Source: UBA1479 sp963976055
Lineage (GTDB): Bacteria; Pseudomonadota; Alphaproteobacteria; Rhodospirillales; Casp-alpha2
NCBI GenBank assembly: GCA_963976055.1
Contig: CAXBJB010000002.1
Coordinates: forward strand, 437,710-501,709
DNA length: 64,000 nt
Direction of reading: 5' to 3'
Shown in pieces: positions 53,179 to 61,344 of the stretch. The position numbers were made by a program, and so were the translations under genes. The notes below the pieces were generated by a model. It had not been told where the DNA came from, searched no databases, and was given only the letters and a program-made list of their open reading frames with translations. Position 1 is the stretch's first letter, and the number at the start of each line of letters is the position of its first letter.

Positions 53179-54405
53179 GACCAGCCGGCTTTCCTCGACG
53201 ATCTTGGAATGCAGGGTCTTGTGGACCGGGCATTTGTCAGCGATTTCCAACAATTTCGCCTTCTGTTCGTCGCTCAGATCGCCTTCGAAATGAAGATCGC
53301 GGACGATGCGGTCCAGCTTGCCCACCGTGGTTTCGCAATCGGCGCAATCCTCGGCATGGATCTTGTCGTGCTTCAGGGTGACGCGGACCTTGGTCAGCGG
53401 TAATTTCTTCAGGTCCGCGTACATACGGATGGTCATGGCCGTGCAGGCCCCCAAGGCCGTCAGCAGGAAGTCATAGGGCCCCGGCCCCGTGTCCGTGCCG
53501 CCCACGTCCGCGGGCTCGTCCGCGATCAGCACATGCCGCCCGCCCACGGAAACCGTATTCTGGAACTTGCCCTGGCCGGTTTCCTCGACCACCACCGTGC
53601 CCGGCGCGGCCTGGGGGGCGATGCGCGATGCCGGCGCGTCTTCCAGACAGACATAGCGCCGCACCCAGGCCGCGATCACGCCGGCGACGTATTCGGCGTC
53701 TTCCTTTCGGCTCAGCAGATGATCGGCATCGTCCAGGGACACGAAGCTTTTCGGATGCTTGGCCGCACCATAGATGGCGGCCGCGTTGTCGATACCGACG
53801 GTGGCGTCGACCGGCGAATGGAAGATCAAGAGCGCCTTTTTCAGGCCCGCCACGGCGGCCTCGACGTTCTGCGCCCGAATGTCGTCGAGGAACTGTTTCT
53901 TGATGCGGAAGGGCCGGCCGACCAACAGCACCTCGGCCTCGCCCTTGGCCTCGATTTCCTCGATCGAATTCTGGAAGTTATGGGCGACATGGGCGACATC
54001 CGCCGGGGCGCCGATGGTGATGACGGCCTTGGCTTCGGGCACCTTCGCCGCCGCCACCAGGACCGCAGCCCCGCCCAGGGAATGGCCCAACAGCATGGCC
54101 GGTGCTTCCAGGTTATCCCGCATCCAATCCGCCGCCGCGACCAGATCGCCGACGTTGGAGGAAAAGTTGGTGTTGGCGAAGTCGCCTTCGCTGGCGCCCA
54201 GGCCGGTGAAATCGAAGCGCAGCACGGCAATGCCGTTTTCCGTCAGCGACCGCGCCACCCGCGACGCGGCGAACACGTCCTTGGTGCAGGAAAAACAATG
54301 CGCCCAGAGCGCATAGGCCCGGGGCGGGCCGTCCGGCAGGTCCAGGCGCGCGGCCAGGGTCTCGCCCAAAGCGCCGGGGAAGGAAACCTTTTCGCTTGTC
54401 GTCAT
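53176..54405 (-). CDS. Alpha/beta hydrolase-OsmC bifunctional protein
   Basis: Two domains fused in 409 residues. Residues about 1-255 are a serine hydrolase-like fold with GHSLGG (Ser109), a candidate Asp200 (HSPVDATVG) and His229 (DDADHL). Residues about 265-409 are an OsmC/YhfA-type peroxiredoxin domain with Cys321 (TALGACTAMTI) and Cys392 (DKCPVHKTLHS). The fusion is known from other proteobacteria; the hydrolase substrate is unknown, and the OsmC part would reduce organic peroxides. The stop codon lies in an inverted repeat, so the last residues may have been reshaped by it. Confidence 0.92.
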   Translation of the reverse strand: MTTSEKVSFPGALGETLAARLDLPDGPPRAYALWAHCFSCTKDVFAASRVARSLTENGIAVLRFDFTGLGASEGDFANTNFSSNVGDLVAAADWMRDNLEAPAMLLGHSLGGAAVLVAAAKVPEAKAVITIGAPADVAHVAHNFQNSIEEIEAKGEAEVLLVGRPFRIKKQFLDDIRAQNVEAAVAGLKKALLIFHSPVDATVGIDNAAAIYGAAKHPKSFVSLDDADHLLSRKEDAEYVAGVIAAWVRRYVCLEDAPASRIAPQAAPGTVVVEETGQGKFQNTVSVGGRHVLIADEPADVGGTDTGPGPYDFLLTALGACTAMTIRMYADLKKLPLTKVRVTLKHDKIHAEDCADCETTVGKLDRIVRDLHFEGDLSDEQKAKLLEIADKCPVHKTLHSKIVEESRLV

Positions 54406-54489
54406 GGCGGCCGCCTTTCGTCAGGGAAGTCGTTGATATGAAACTCAAGATGACCATACTACCGCCGCAGCATGAAAGGGCGATGTCCG

Positions 54490-55116
54490 ATGGACAGTGA
54501 CGATCTTGACATATTGGCGCGACGCCAAGTGTTCCAGGGCTATTTCCGCATGGAGGAATGGTGCATCCGCCACCGCCTGTTCGAAGGCGGATGGAGTGGC
54601 GACATCACCCGCGAATGCCTGGAACGCGGCCATGCGGTGGCCGTCCTGCCTTACGACCCGGTGCGCGACGAGGTCGTGTTGATCGAACAGTTCCGCGTGG
54701 GTGCGGCCGCCAGCGCGCCGTCGCCCAATTGGGACGGCAAGCCGCCCTCGCCCTGGCTGATCGAAATCGTCGCCGGCATCGTCGAGGACGGCGAACATCC
54801 CGACGACGTCGCGGCGCGCGAGACCATGGAGGAATGCGGGCGCGAACTTCTCGCCCACAAGCAGATCACCAACTATCTGGTGACTCCCGGCTGCTCGTCG
54901 GAAACCATCCGGCTCTATCTGGGCCGGGTCGATGCCGCGGATGCCGGCGGCATCCACGGCCTGGACCACGAGAACGAAGACATCCGGGTGTTCACGGTTC
55001 CGGCCGAGGACGCCTTCAAGATGGTTGCCGACGGTACCATCAACAACGGCACGATCATCATCTGCCTGCAATGGCTGCAGTTGAACCGGGATGCCGTGCG
55101 CCGGGAATGGACGTGA
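54490..55116 (+). CDS. Nudix hydrolase, ADP-ribose pyrophosphatase type
   Basis: Probably hydrolyses ADP-ribose to AMP and ribose-5-phosphate. The Nudix box is GIVEDGEHPDDVAARETMEE then CGREL, preceded by the NudF-like EVVLIEQFRVGA and WLIEIVAG. It has 208 residues from ATG 54490 (MDSDDLDILARRQVFQGYFR); an ATG six codons upstream is possible. It is divergent from the hydrolase-OsmC gene. Confidence 0.9.
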   Translation: MDSDDLDILARRQVFQGYFRMEEWCIRHRLFEGGWSGDITRECLERGHAVAVLPYDPVRDEVVLIEQFRVGAAASAPSPNWDGKPPSPWLIEIVAGIVEDGEHPDDVAARETMEECGRELLAHKQITNYLVTPGCSSETIRLYLGRVDAADAGGIHGLDHENEDIRVFTVPAEDAFKMVADGTINNGTIIICLQWLQLNRDAVRREWT

Positions 55117-55203
55117 GCGGCGCCCCGCCGTGGCCACGCGGTGCGGGTTTCCTTCACGCAAATACGTCGTCGCGGGCCGATCCGGCCCGCTTGGGATTTG
55201 CGC

Positions 55204-55995
55204 CTATTCCTTGAACCAGCTTGGGTTGCGCTTTTCGAGAAACGCGGCAAGGCCTTCGCCGGCTTCGGCCGACTGGCGTTTTTCCGAATGCAGACGGGCC
55301 AGATCTTCGGCCGTCGCCTCGTCAATGCTGGTTTCCGCAAGTTCCAGGATCTTGGCCTTGGTCTGAGCCACGGCGTCGGGGCCGCTGCGCAGGAAGGCCT
55401 CAATCGTCTTTTCCGCCGTGCGTTCAAGCTGCATGGGGGGGGCGACTTCATGGACCAGCCCCATGATATTGGCCTGCACGGCGGAAAAACGTTCGGCGGT
55501 CAGGGCGTAACGGCGCACGTTGCGCGAGCCCATGGCGGCGATCAGCTGCGGCAGGATCGGCTGGGGGATCAGGCCCCAGCGGACTTCGGAAATGGAGAAC
55601 GTGGCATCCGACGCCGCGATCACAACGTCGCAGGCGGCGATCACGCCCGTGCCACCGCCGACGCAGAACCCCTGCACCACGGCCACGGTCGGTTTCGGGC
55701 AGGTATCCAGCAGCCGGACGACGGCTTCGGTGTCGCGCGACGCCTGCAGGTTCTTTTCAGGCCCTTCGCCGGCCACCCGTTTCAGCCACTTCAGGTTGGC
55801 GCCCGCCTGGAAATGCTTGCCGGCCCCCCGCAGAACGACCAGCCGCACCCGATCGTCGACGGACAGGGATTTCACCCCGTTCAGCAACGCCGCGATCATT
55901 TCATCGTCGTAGGCGTTGTTGACGTCCGGACGGTTCAATGTGACCGTCGCGACGCCCCGGGCGTCGATTTCAAGAATGACGGGTTCGTCGGCCAT
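55204..55995 (-). CDS. Enoyl-CoA hydratase/isomerase family protein
   Basis: Crotonase fold, 263 residues from ATG 55995 (GGAG seven bases upstream). The CoA/oxyanion loop LRGAGKHFQAGANLKWLKR and the second oxyanion segment GFCVGGGTGVIAACDVVIA are present. FSISEVRWGLIPQPILPQLI resembles methylglutaconyl-CoA hydratases of leucine breakdown, but other leucine-pathway genes are absent nearby, so substrate is not assigned. Confidence 0.88.
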   Translation of the reverse strand: MADEPVILEIDARGVATVTLNRPDVNNAYDDEMIAALLNGVKSLSVDDRVRLVVLRGAGKHFQAGANLKWLKRVAGEGPEKNLQASRDTEAVVRLLDTCPKPTVAVVQGFCVGGGTGVIAACDVVIAASDATFSISEVRWGLIPQPILPQLIAAMGSRNVRRYALTAERFSAVQANIMGLVHEVAPPMQLERTAEKTIEAFLRSGPDAVAQTKAKILELAETSIDEATAEDLARLHSEKRQSAEAGEGLAAFLEKRNPSWFKE

Positions 55996-56192
55996 GATTG
56001 TTCTCCATTCGCTCTTATTTTCGCACGTGTCCCGGCGGGCGGGGAGAATAGCGTCTACCACGCGTCCGACGGAACAGGAAATCCGCGCGAAATCCAAAGC
56101 CCGTGCCTTGATCGCCCCCGCAGGCACGGTTATGTTGCCGCAAACCCCAACAAACGCAAGCTGACGAACCTCTAGGGACGGAACTCAAATAC

Positions 56193-57197
56193 ATGAACAT
56201 CAAGAAGGGCCTGGTGGACGCCATCGGGAACACGCCGCTTATTCGCCTCAACAAGCTGTCCGAGGCGACGGGCTGTGAAATCCTGGGCAAGGCCGAATTC
56301 CTCAACCCCGGCCAATCCGTCAAGGACCGCCCCGCCCGTCACATGATCCTGGAGGCTGAAAAGCGCGGCGACCTGAAGCCCGGCGGCCTGATCGTCGAGG
56401 GCACGGCCGGCAACACGGGCATCGGCATCGCCCTGGTTGCCAACGCGCGGGGCTATCGCACCACCATCGTCATTCCGGAAACCCAGAGCCAGGAAAAGAA
56501 GGACATGCTGCGCCTGTGCGGCGCCAAGCTGGTCGAAGTCCCGGCCCTGCCCTATTCCGATCCCAACAACTATCAGCACATTGCCCGCCGCATGGCCGAG
56601 GAACTGGCCGCCAGCGAACCCAACGGCGTGCTGTTCGCCGACCAGTGGAACAACCTGGACAACCGCCGCGCCCATTACCATTCCACGGGCCCGGAAATCT
56701 GGGAACAGACCGGCGGCAAGATCGACGGCTTCATCTGCGCCGTCGGCACGGGCGGCACCCTGGCCGGGACCTCCACCTTCCTGCGCGAAAAGAACCCGAA
56801 CATCGTCGTCGGCTGCGCCGATCCCAAGGGGGCGGCCATGTACCACCTGTTCAAGGACGGCGAGGCCAAGGCGACCGAGGGCAGTTCGATCACCGAGGGC
56901 ATCGGCCTGGGCCGCGTCACCGCGATCATCGAGGACCTGAAGGTCGACCAGCCCTATTCCATCGACGACCAGGAAGCCGTGCCGCTGATCTTCGACCTGA
57001 TCAAGGACGAAGGCCTGGTGCTCGGTGGATCGTCGGGCATCAACGTCGCGGGGGCCGTGCGCCTGGCCAAGGAACTGGGCCCGGGCAAGACCATCGTCAC
57101 CATCCTGTGCGACATCGGCACGCGCTATACGTCCAAGCTGTTCAACCGCGAATTCCTGAAATCCAAGGACCTGCCGGTCCCGGACTTTCTGCCCTGA
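56193..57197 (+). CDS. cysK: Cysteine synthase (O-acetylserine sulfhydrylase)
   Basis: PLP enzyme making cysteine from O-acetylserine and sulfide. The PLP Lys is K44 in LNPGQSVKDRPARHMI; the substrate loop is EGTAGNTGIGIALVA and the phosphate loop GTGGTLAGTS. It has 334 residues, a little long for CysK, with the C-terminal extension of cysteine-synthase-A-like alphaproteobacterial proteins. Cystathionine beta-synthase-like activity cannot be excluded. It is 23 bp upstream of the sulfurtransferase gene, a sulfur-metabolism pair. Confidence 0.92.
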   Translation: MNIKKGLVDAIGNTPLIRLNKLSEATGCEILGKAEFLNPGQSVKDRPARHMILEAEKRGDLKPGGLIVEGTAGNTGIGIALVANARGYRTTIVIPETQSQEKKDMLRLCGAKLVEVPALPYSDPNNYQHIARRMAEELAASEPNGVLFADQWNNLDNRRAHYHSTGPEIWEQTGGKIDGFICAVGTGGTLAGTSTFLREKNPNIVVGCADPKGAAMYHLFKDGEAKATEGSSITEGIGLGRVTAIIEDLKVDQPYSIDDQEAVPLIFDLIKDEGLVLGGSSGINVAGAVRLAKELGPGKTIVTILCDIGTRYTSKLFNREFLKSKDLPVPDFLP

Positions 57198-57220
57198 TCG
57201 ACCGGGAAGGAAACCGCATC

Positions 57221-58078
57221 ATGCCCTATTCGAACCCGCAGGCCCTGGTCTCCACCGATTGGGTCGCCGATCACATGGCGGCCCCCGACGTGCGCATCGT
57301 CGATTGCACCTATTACCTGCCCAACGACGGCCGCAACGGGCGCGAGGAGTATGAGAAGCAGCACCTCGACGGCGCCGTGTTCTTCGACATCGACGACGTC
57401 AAGGACCCTGACAATCCCCTGCCCCACATGATCCCGCCGGCGCATGTCTTCTCATCCAAGGTGCGCAAGCTGGGCCTGGGCGACGGCAACCGTATCGTCT
57501 GCTACGACCACAACGGCGGCGGCATGGCGGCGGCCCGGGTGTGGTGGATGTTCCGCCTGTTCGGCCATGACGACGTGGCGGTGATGGACGGCGGCCTCCC
57601 CAAATGGCTGGCGGAAAACCGGCCGGTGACCGACATCGTGCCCAACCCACGCGAACGCCATTTCACGCCGCGCGAGAACCACATGATGGTGCGCACGGTG
57701 GACCAGGTTTTGGCCAACATCGACGGCAAGCGCGAGGACGTTCTCGACGTGCGCGCCGCCGGACGCTTTGCCGGCACCTCGCCGGAACCGCGCGCGGGCA
57801 TGCGCTCCGGCCACATGCCGGGGGCGCTCAACCTGCCCTATGGCGACCTGATGGACGCGGACAAGAACTGCACCATGCGCTCGGCCGAGGAAATCAAGGC
57901 CCTGGCCGACAAGGCGGGCGTCGACCTCAAGCGGCCGCTGGTCACCAGCTGCGGGTCCGGCGTCACCGCCTGCTACGCCGCCCTGGCGCTCTACCTGATC
58001 GGCAAGGAAGACGTCGCGGTCTACGACGGCTCCTGGTCCGAATGGGGTGCCCGGCAGGACACGCCCATCGTTACCTGA
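57221..58078 (+). CDS. sseA: 3-mercaptopyruvate sulfurtransferase
   Basis: Two rhodanese domains, 285 residues. The active-site loop is Cys244 in TSCGSGVTACYAAL; CGSGVTA is the mercaptopyruvate type, while thiosulfate sulfurtransferases have CRKGVTA. The linker and CYDHNGGGMAAARVWWMFRLF segment match. GGGAAGGAA precedes the ATG. Together with cysK and the downstream TauE/SafE gene it forms a likely sulfur-handling cluster. Confidence 0.94.
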   Translation: MPYSNPQALVSTDWVADHMAAPDVRIVDCTYYLPNDGRNGREEYEKQHLDGAVFFDIDDVKDPDNPLPHMIPPAHVFSSKVRKLGLGDGNRIVCYDHNGGGMAAARVWWMFRLFGHDDVAVMDGGLPKWLAENRPVTDIVPNPRERHFTPRENHMMVRTVDQVLANIDGKREDVLDVRAAGRFAGTSPEPRAGMRSGHMPGALNLPYGDLMDADKNCTMRSAEEIKALADKAGVDLKRPLVTSCGSGVTACYAALALYLIGKEDVAVYDGSWSEWGARQDTPIVT

Positions 58079-58131
58079 TCCCGTCCCTCCAGCCCATCCG
58101 GACACGGCGATATCCGGCGGACACCCACACC

Positions 58132-58884
58132 ATGACGCTGCCGGATTTCACCACCACCGCCCTGCTGGTCATCATCCTGGGCCTGTTCTCGGGCTCCCTG
58201 GTCAAGGGCGTGCTGGGGGCGGGCATTCCCGCCGTCGGTCTGCCGATCATGGTCATGGTGATCGACCCGGCCCAGGCGGTGACGCTGTTCATCGTGCCCG
58301 TGGCGATTTCCAACGTCTGGCAGATTATGGAATCCGGGGAGTACAGGGAGGCCCTGCGCCGCTTCTGGCCCTTCATGGTCATGCTGATCGTCGGTGTCTG
58401 GTTCGGCGCCGGCGCGCTGACCACACTGGATCCACAGGTCATCGCCCTGGCGCTCGGCTGCGTCGTCATCGCCACGACATGCGCGCAAATCTTCACGCCC
58501 AACGCCACCTTCCTGCAGCGCCACGCCCGCCTCGCCAATCCCGTGGCCGGCGGGCTGATCGGTCTGTGCTCCGGGGCGACCGGGGCCTTCACGCCGGTGA
58601 TCGTCTATTTCGCGGCCCTGCGCCTGCCGAAGAACCTGTTCGTCACCCTACTCGCCTTTGCCGCCATGCTGGGGTCCGTGCCGCTGTATCTGCGGCTCAT
58701 CACCGAAGGCCATATGTCCTGGCCGCAGTTCTGGGCCTCCGCCCTGGCCATGGTGCCGGTCGGTATCGGCATCGCCACGGGGTTCTGGATCAGAAAGCGC
58801 ATCTCGGAGGCGGTGTTCCGACGACTGGTGCAGATCGGCCTGATCCTGCTCGGGCTGATGCTGATCTGGCGGGGTTTGAACTGA
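58132..58884 (+). CDS. TauE/SafE-family membrane transporter
   Basis: A 250-residue protein with about eight hydrophobic segments, starting LLVIILGLFSGSLVKGVLGA and including the family repeat GGLIGLCSGATGAFTPVIVYF. The family exports or imports small sulfur-containing anions such as sulfite and sulfoacetate; location 54 bp after sseA suggests sulfite or a related anion, by inference. Confidence 0.88.
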   Translation: MTLPDFTTTALLVIILGLFSGSLVKGVLGAGIPAVGLPIMVMVIDPAQAVTLFIVPVAISNVWQIMESGEYREALRRFWPFMVMLIVGVWFGAGALTTLDPQVIALALGCVVIATTCAQIFTPNATFLQRHARLANPVAGGLIGLCSGATGAFTPVIVYFAALRLPKNLFVTLLAFAAMLGSVPLYLRLITEGHMSWPQFWASALAMVPVGIGIATGFWIRKRISEAVFRRLVQIGLILLGLMLIWRGLN

Positions 58885-58898
58885 CGGCCCCTTTCAGT

Positions 58899-58930
58899 CG
58901 TCATGCCCGTGCTTGACACGGGCATCCACG
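58899..58930 (+). repeat. Dispersed palindromic repeat, copy A
   Basis: TCATGCCCGTGCTTGACACGGGCATCCACG forms a hairpin (GCCCGTG/CACGGGC). It is of the kind scattered in alphaproteobacterial intergenic regions. A divergent, inverted copy lies at 61119-61151. Confidence 0.65.
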
Positions 58931-58945
58931 TCTTAACCTTGAAAA

Positions 58946-58974
58946 TGCCCCCCGGGGTCAAGCCCGGGGGTGAC
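58946..58974 (+). repeat. Dispersed palindromic repeat, copy B
   Basis: TGCCCCCCGGGGTCAAGCCCGGGGGTGAC forms a hairpin; it follows copy A by 15 bp. An inverted copy is at 61078-61106, so the A-B pair appears on both sides of the chemoreceptor gene in opposite order. Confidence 0.65.
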
Positions 58975-59002
58975 GGCAAGGGATTTCTTCTGTTCATGGC
59001 CC

Positions 59003-60703
59003 TTAGCTTTGCCGCACGGTAACCAAAAAGTTTTCAACCTGGCCCTTGAGTGTTTCGGAATTGCTGGCCAGTTCTCCCGCCGCATCAAGCATTTGAGTGG
59101 CCGCATTGCCAGTTTCAGAAGCGGCTTGGCTGACGCCGTTGATGTTGTTGGTAACCTCAGTCGTCCCGGAGGACGCCTGTTCAACATTGTGCGCGATTTC
59201 CTGAGTCGCCGCACCTTGCTGCTCTACAGCGGAAGCAATCACTGTGGCGATCTCATTAACCTCTGTGATGGTTTTTCCAATGCTATCGATGGCATTCACC
59301 GCCTGCACAGTCTCGTGCTGGATGCCGGAAACCTGCTTGCTGATCTCGTCGGTCGCCTTGGCCGTCTGATTGGCCAGGTTCTTGACCTCAGAAGCGACCA
59401 CTGCAAATCCTTTGCCTGCCTCGCCGGCACGCGCCGCTTCGATAGTGGCATTCAGGGCCAGCAAGTTGGTTTGCTCGGCAATATCGGTGATTAGGCTGAC
59501 AACCTCGCCGATCTTTTGCGCCGCATCGGCCAAGCCCTGGACTTGTGAATGGGTACGATCCGCCTCGTGGACAGCGCGGCCTGTAATTTCAGTCGACTTG
59601 GTAACCTGGCGAGTGATCTCGGTTATCGAACTGGATAGTTCATCGGCGGCGCTAGCCACCGTTTGAACGTTGGCCGAGGCCTGCTCGGCCGCTGCCGCCA
59701 CCGCAGTCGCCTGCCGGCTGGTCTCCTCGGCCGTCGAGGAAAGGGTCTGCGAGGAAGACTGCATCTCCGTCGCCGCCGAAGATACCGATTGGACGATGCC
59801 ACCAACGCTGGTTTGGAAGTTGTCGGCCATCGTGTTAAGGGCCACCTTGCGATCCTCGGCAGCGCGGATCTCAGCCTCCTTAGCCTCTTCCTCCATTTTC
59901 CGGTTGCGAATGATATTTTCCTTGAAGACCTGCATCGTGTCGGCGATCAGGCCAACCTCGTCCTTCCGGCCGACGCCATAAATGTCGATATCAGTCTGGC
60001 CCTCGGACAACTTTCTAAGGCTACCCACCGCTGCGCCGATGGGTTTGGAAATGCCCAGATTGCCGACCAGCGACCCAATCCCCACGCCGCCGACAGTGCC
60101 AACGACGGCGAGGGCCAGCATCACCTTCTGAATCGTGTCCGCATTCTCGGACGCGGCCTGGGAAATGCGTCCCGACTTGTTGTCGCTATAGGTGCCGAAG
60201 GCGCGTACAGCCTCCTCCAGTTTTTGGGCGGCGGCGCGGCTTGAAGCGACGGACTCGCGAATGACTTTGCGTGCCTCGGAATCCTCGACCTTTGAGCCAT
60301 GCTCTTGCGCCATGACCACGGTGTCCTGAAGTTGTTCCAAATAGGCTTTGTAGCTGTCGTCGATGGCGTTCAGCATCTGTGCCTGCTTTTCGTCGGCAGT
60401 TCTCTTCAGTTCGGCAAGATTTTCATCCAAGCGTTTTTGCTCAACCTCAGTTCTCGACAAAACGTCACCAACCGTTGCCGCCGACGGGTCGGCGGCGATG
60501 CGGTACTCTCCCCGATTCAAGTTGATCACGTCTTGGTTCAACCGGGCCCCGAGCAGCGCCTCACGGCCGGCCAGGTCGATCTCGTCGGTATCGCTGCTGA
60601 GCGCAGCGGTATTGACGATTGCAACACCGCTGATGCCAGCCGTAACCGCCGCCATAATCACAACAAGAAGCATCAGCTTGTATAGAACCGGGATGTTCTT
60701 CAT
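59003..60703 (-). CDS. Methyl-accepting chemotaxis protein
   Basis: A 566-residue transmembrane chemoreceptor. N-terminal membrane segment (about 11-31), a periplasmic helical-bundle domain (about 35-190, 4HB_MCP-like), second membrane segment (about 192-212), HAMP (about 215-270) and a long cytoplasmic coiled coil. The signalling hairpin is in ITDIAEQTNLLALNATIEAA and ARAGEAGKGFAVVASEVKNL. ATG 60703 is chosen because GAGGAG lies six bases upstream. No CheR/CheB-binding pentapeptide is visible at the C-terminus. Ligand unknown. GC is visibly lower than in the core genes. Confidence 0.95.
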   Translation of the reverse strand: MKNIPVLYKLMLLVVIMAAVTAGISGVAIVNTAALSSDTDEIDLAGREALLGARLNQDVINLNRGEYRIAADPSAATVGDVLSRTEVEQKRLDENLAELKRTADEKQAQMLNAIDDSYKAYLEQLQDTVVMAQEHGSKVEDSEARKVIRESVASSRAAAQKLEEAVRAFGTYSDNKSGRISQAASENADTIQKVMLALAVVGTVGGVGIGSLVGNLGISKPIGAAVGSLRKLSEGQTDIDIYGVGRKDEVGLIADTMQVFKENIIRNRKMEEEAKEAEIRAAEDRKVALNTMADNFQTSVGGIVQSVSSAATEMQSSSQTLSSTAEETSRQATAVAAAAEQASANVQTVASAADELSSSITEITRQVTKSTEITGRAVHEADRTHSQVQGLADAAQKIGEVVSLITDIAEQTNLLALNATIEAARAGEAGKGFAVVASEVKNLANQTAKATDEISKQVSGIQHETVQAVNAIDSIGKTITEVNEIATVIASAVEQQGAATQEIAHNVEQASSGTTEVTNNINGVSQAASETGNAATQMLDAAGELASNSETLKGQVENFLVTVRQS

Positions 60704-61022
60704 CACCCTCTCCTCAAATACATTTCATGTTATGGGTGAGGAATAATATGTGAGAAATTTTTTATATTCTAGAATAGACAAAATTTATGTGATAAATTCA
60801 CAGATGACTATATTTATCTGATTTAGGTATATGAATATAATCATGAATAATATACATACGATATGATTATCACTCATAATTAATTAGTTTTATTGAATAA
60901 TTTTTATTGTGATTATATTCATTATGTGCGTTTTTTATAACTTCGCAGCCCGACATTGTTCGGCTCCTCTGAAAGATACACGAGGCGTTCTGACAATGAT
61001 GTGGGGGGGGGGTGAACTAAGG

Positions 61023-61053
61023 TGAAAAAGGCGCCCCGAAGGGCGCCTTTCTT
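61023..61053 (-). terminator. Intrinsic terminator downstream of the truncated ATPase copy
   Basis: Minus-strand stem GGCGCCC-TTCG-GGGCGCC followed by TTTTTC. It is nearly the same as the terminator at 63861-63890, which follows the second copy of the ATPase gene, so the terminator appears to be part of the duplication. Confidence 0.8.
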
Positions 61054-61077
61054 AATTCCGATTGTTTCTCTGTTTCC

Positions 61078-61106
61078 GTCACCCCTGGGCTTGATCCGGG
61101 GGGCCA
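61078..61106 (-). repeat. Dispersed palindromic repeat, inverted copy of B
   Basis: GTCACCCCTGGGCTTGATCC followed by GGGGGGCCA; the reverse complement resembles copy B at 58946-58974 with a few mismatches. Confidence 0.6.
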
Positions 61107-61118
61107 CTGTGTCTGCAA

Positions 61119-61151
61119 GTCGTGGATGGCCGGGACACGCCCGGCCACGAC
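61119..61151 (-). repeat. Dispersed palindromic repeat, inverted copy of A
   Basis: GTCGTGGATGGCCGGGACACGCCCGGCCACGAC (shown here as a hairpin GGCCGGG/CCCGGCC). It relates to copy A at 58899-58930 in opposite orientation, though the stem bases differ. Confidence 0.55.
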
Positions 61152-61160
61152 ACATCAGGT

Positions 61161-61325
61161 TTAGTGCGCCAAAATCTGGCTGAGGAACAGTTGGGTGCGT
61201 TCGTGCTGCGGGTTGTCGAAGAACGCATTGGGTTCGTTCTGTTCGATGATCTCGCCGCCGTCCATGAAGATCACCCGGTCGGCCACTGTCTTAGCAAAGC
61301 CCATTACGTGGGTCACGCAAAGCAT
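61161..61325 (-). pseudogene. Truncated 3' end of an amino-acid ABC transporter ATPase gene (AapP/GlnQ type)
   Basis: 54 codons match the C-terminus of polar amino-acid ABC ATPases: CVTHVMGFAKTVADRVIFMD and EQNEPNAFFDNPQHERTQLF, ending SQILAH. The homology begins abruptly at 61325, right after the H-loop region starts, and everything upstream (Walker A, signature, Walker B) is missing. The canonical THEMGFA has become THVMGFA. The last 27 residues are identical to those of the second copy at 63915-64000. It begins 20 bp after the stop of the histidine kinase gene. Confidence 0.9.
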
Positions 61326-61344
61326 GACAGATTGAAGTGACGTT

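Larger units (their letters stand above)
60704..61160. other. AT-rich spacer (457 bp) with terminator and inverted repeats; no gene seen
   Basis: From about 60740 to 60940 the sequence is strongly AT-rich, with TATAAT-like and palindromic ATTAATTA motifs, in an otherwise GC-rich chromosome; it includes the MCP leader and probably its promoter. A poly-G run is near 61005, a terminator at 61023-61053, and inverted copies of repeats B and A at 61078-61151. Confidence 0.7.

Noticed and set aside
60922..61155. 77-codon minus-strand frame downstream of the ATPase remnant
   Set aside because: It translates the dispersed repeats and the terminator and has no ribosome site; such repeat-derived frames are common false genes.
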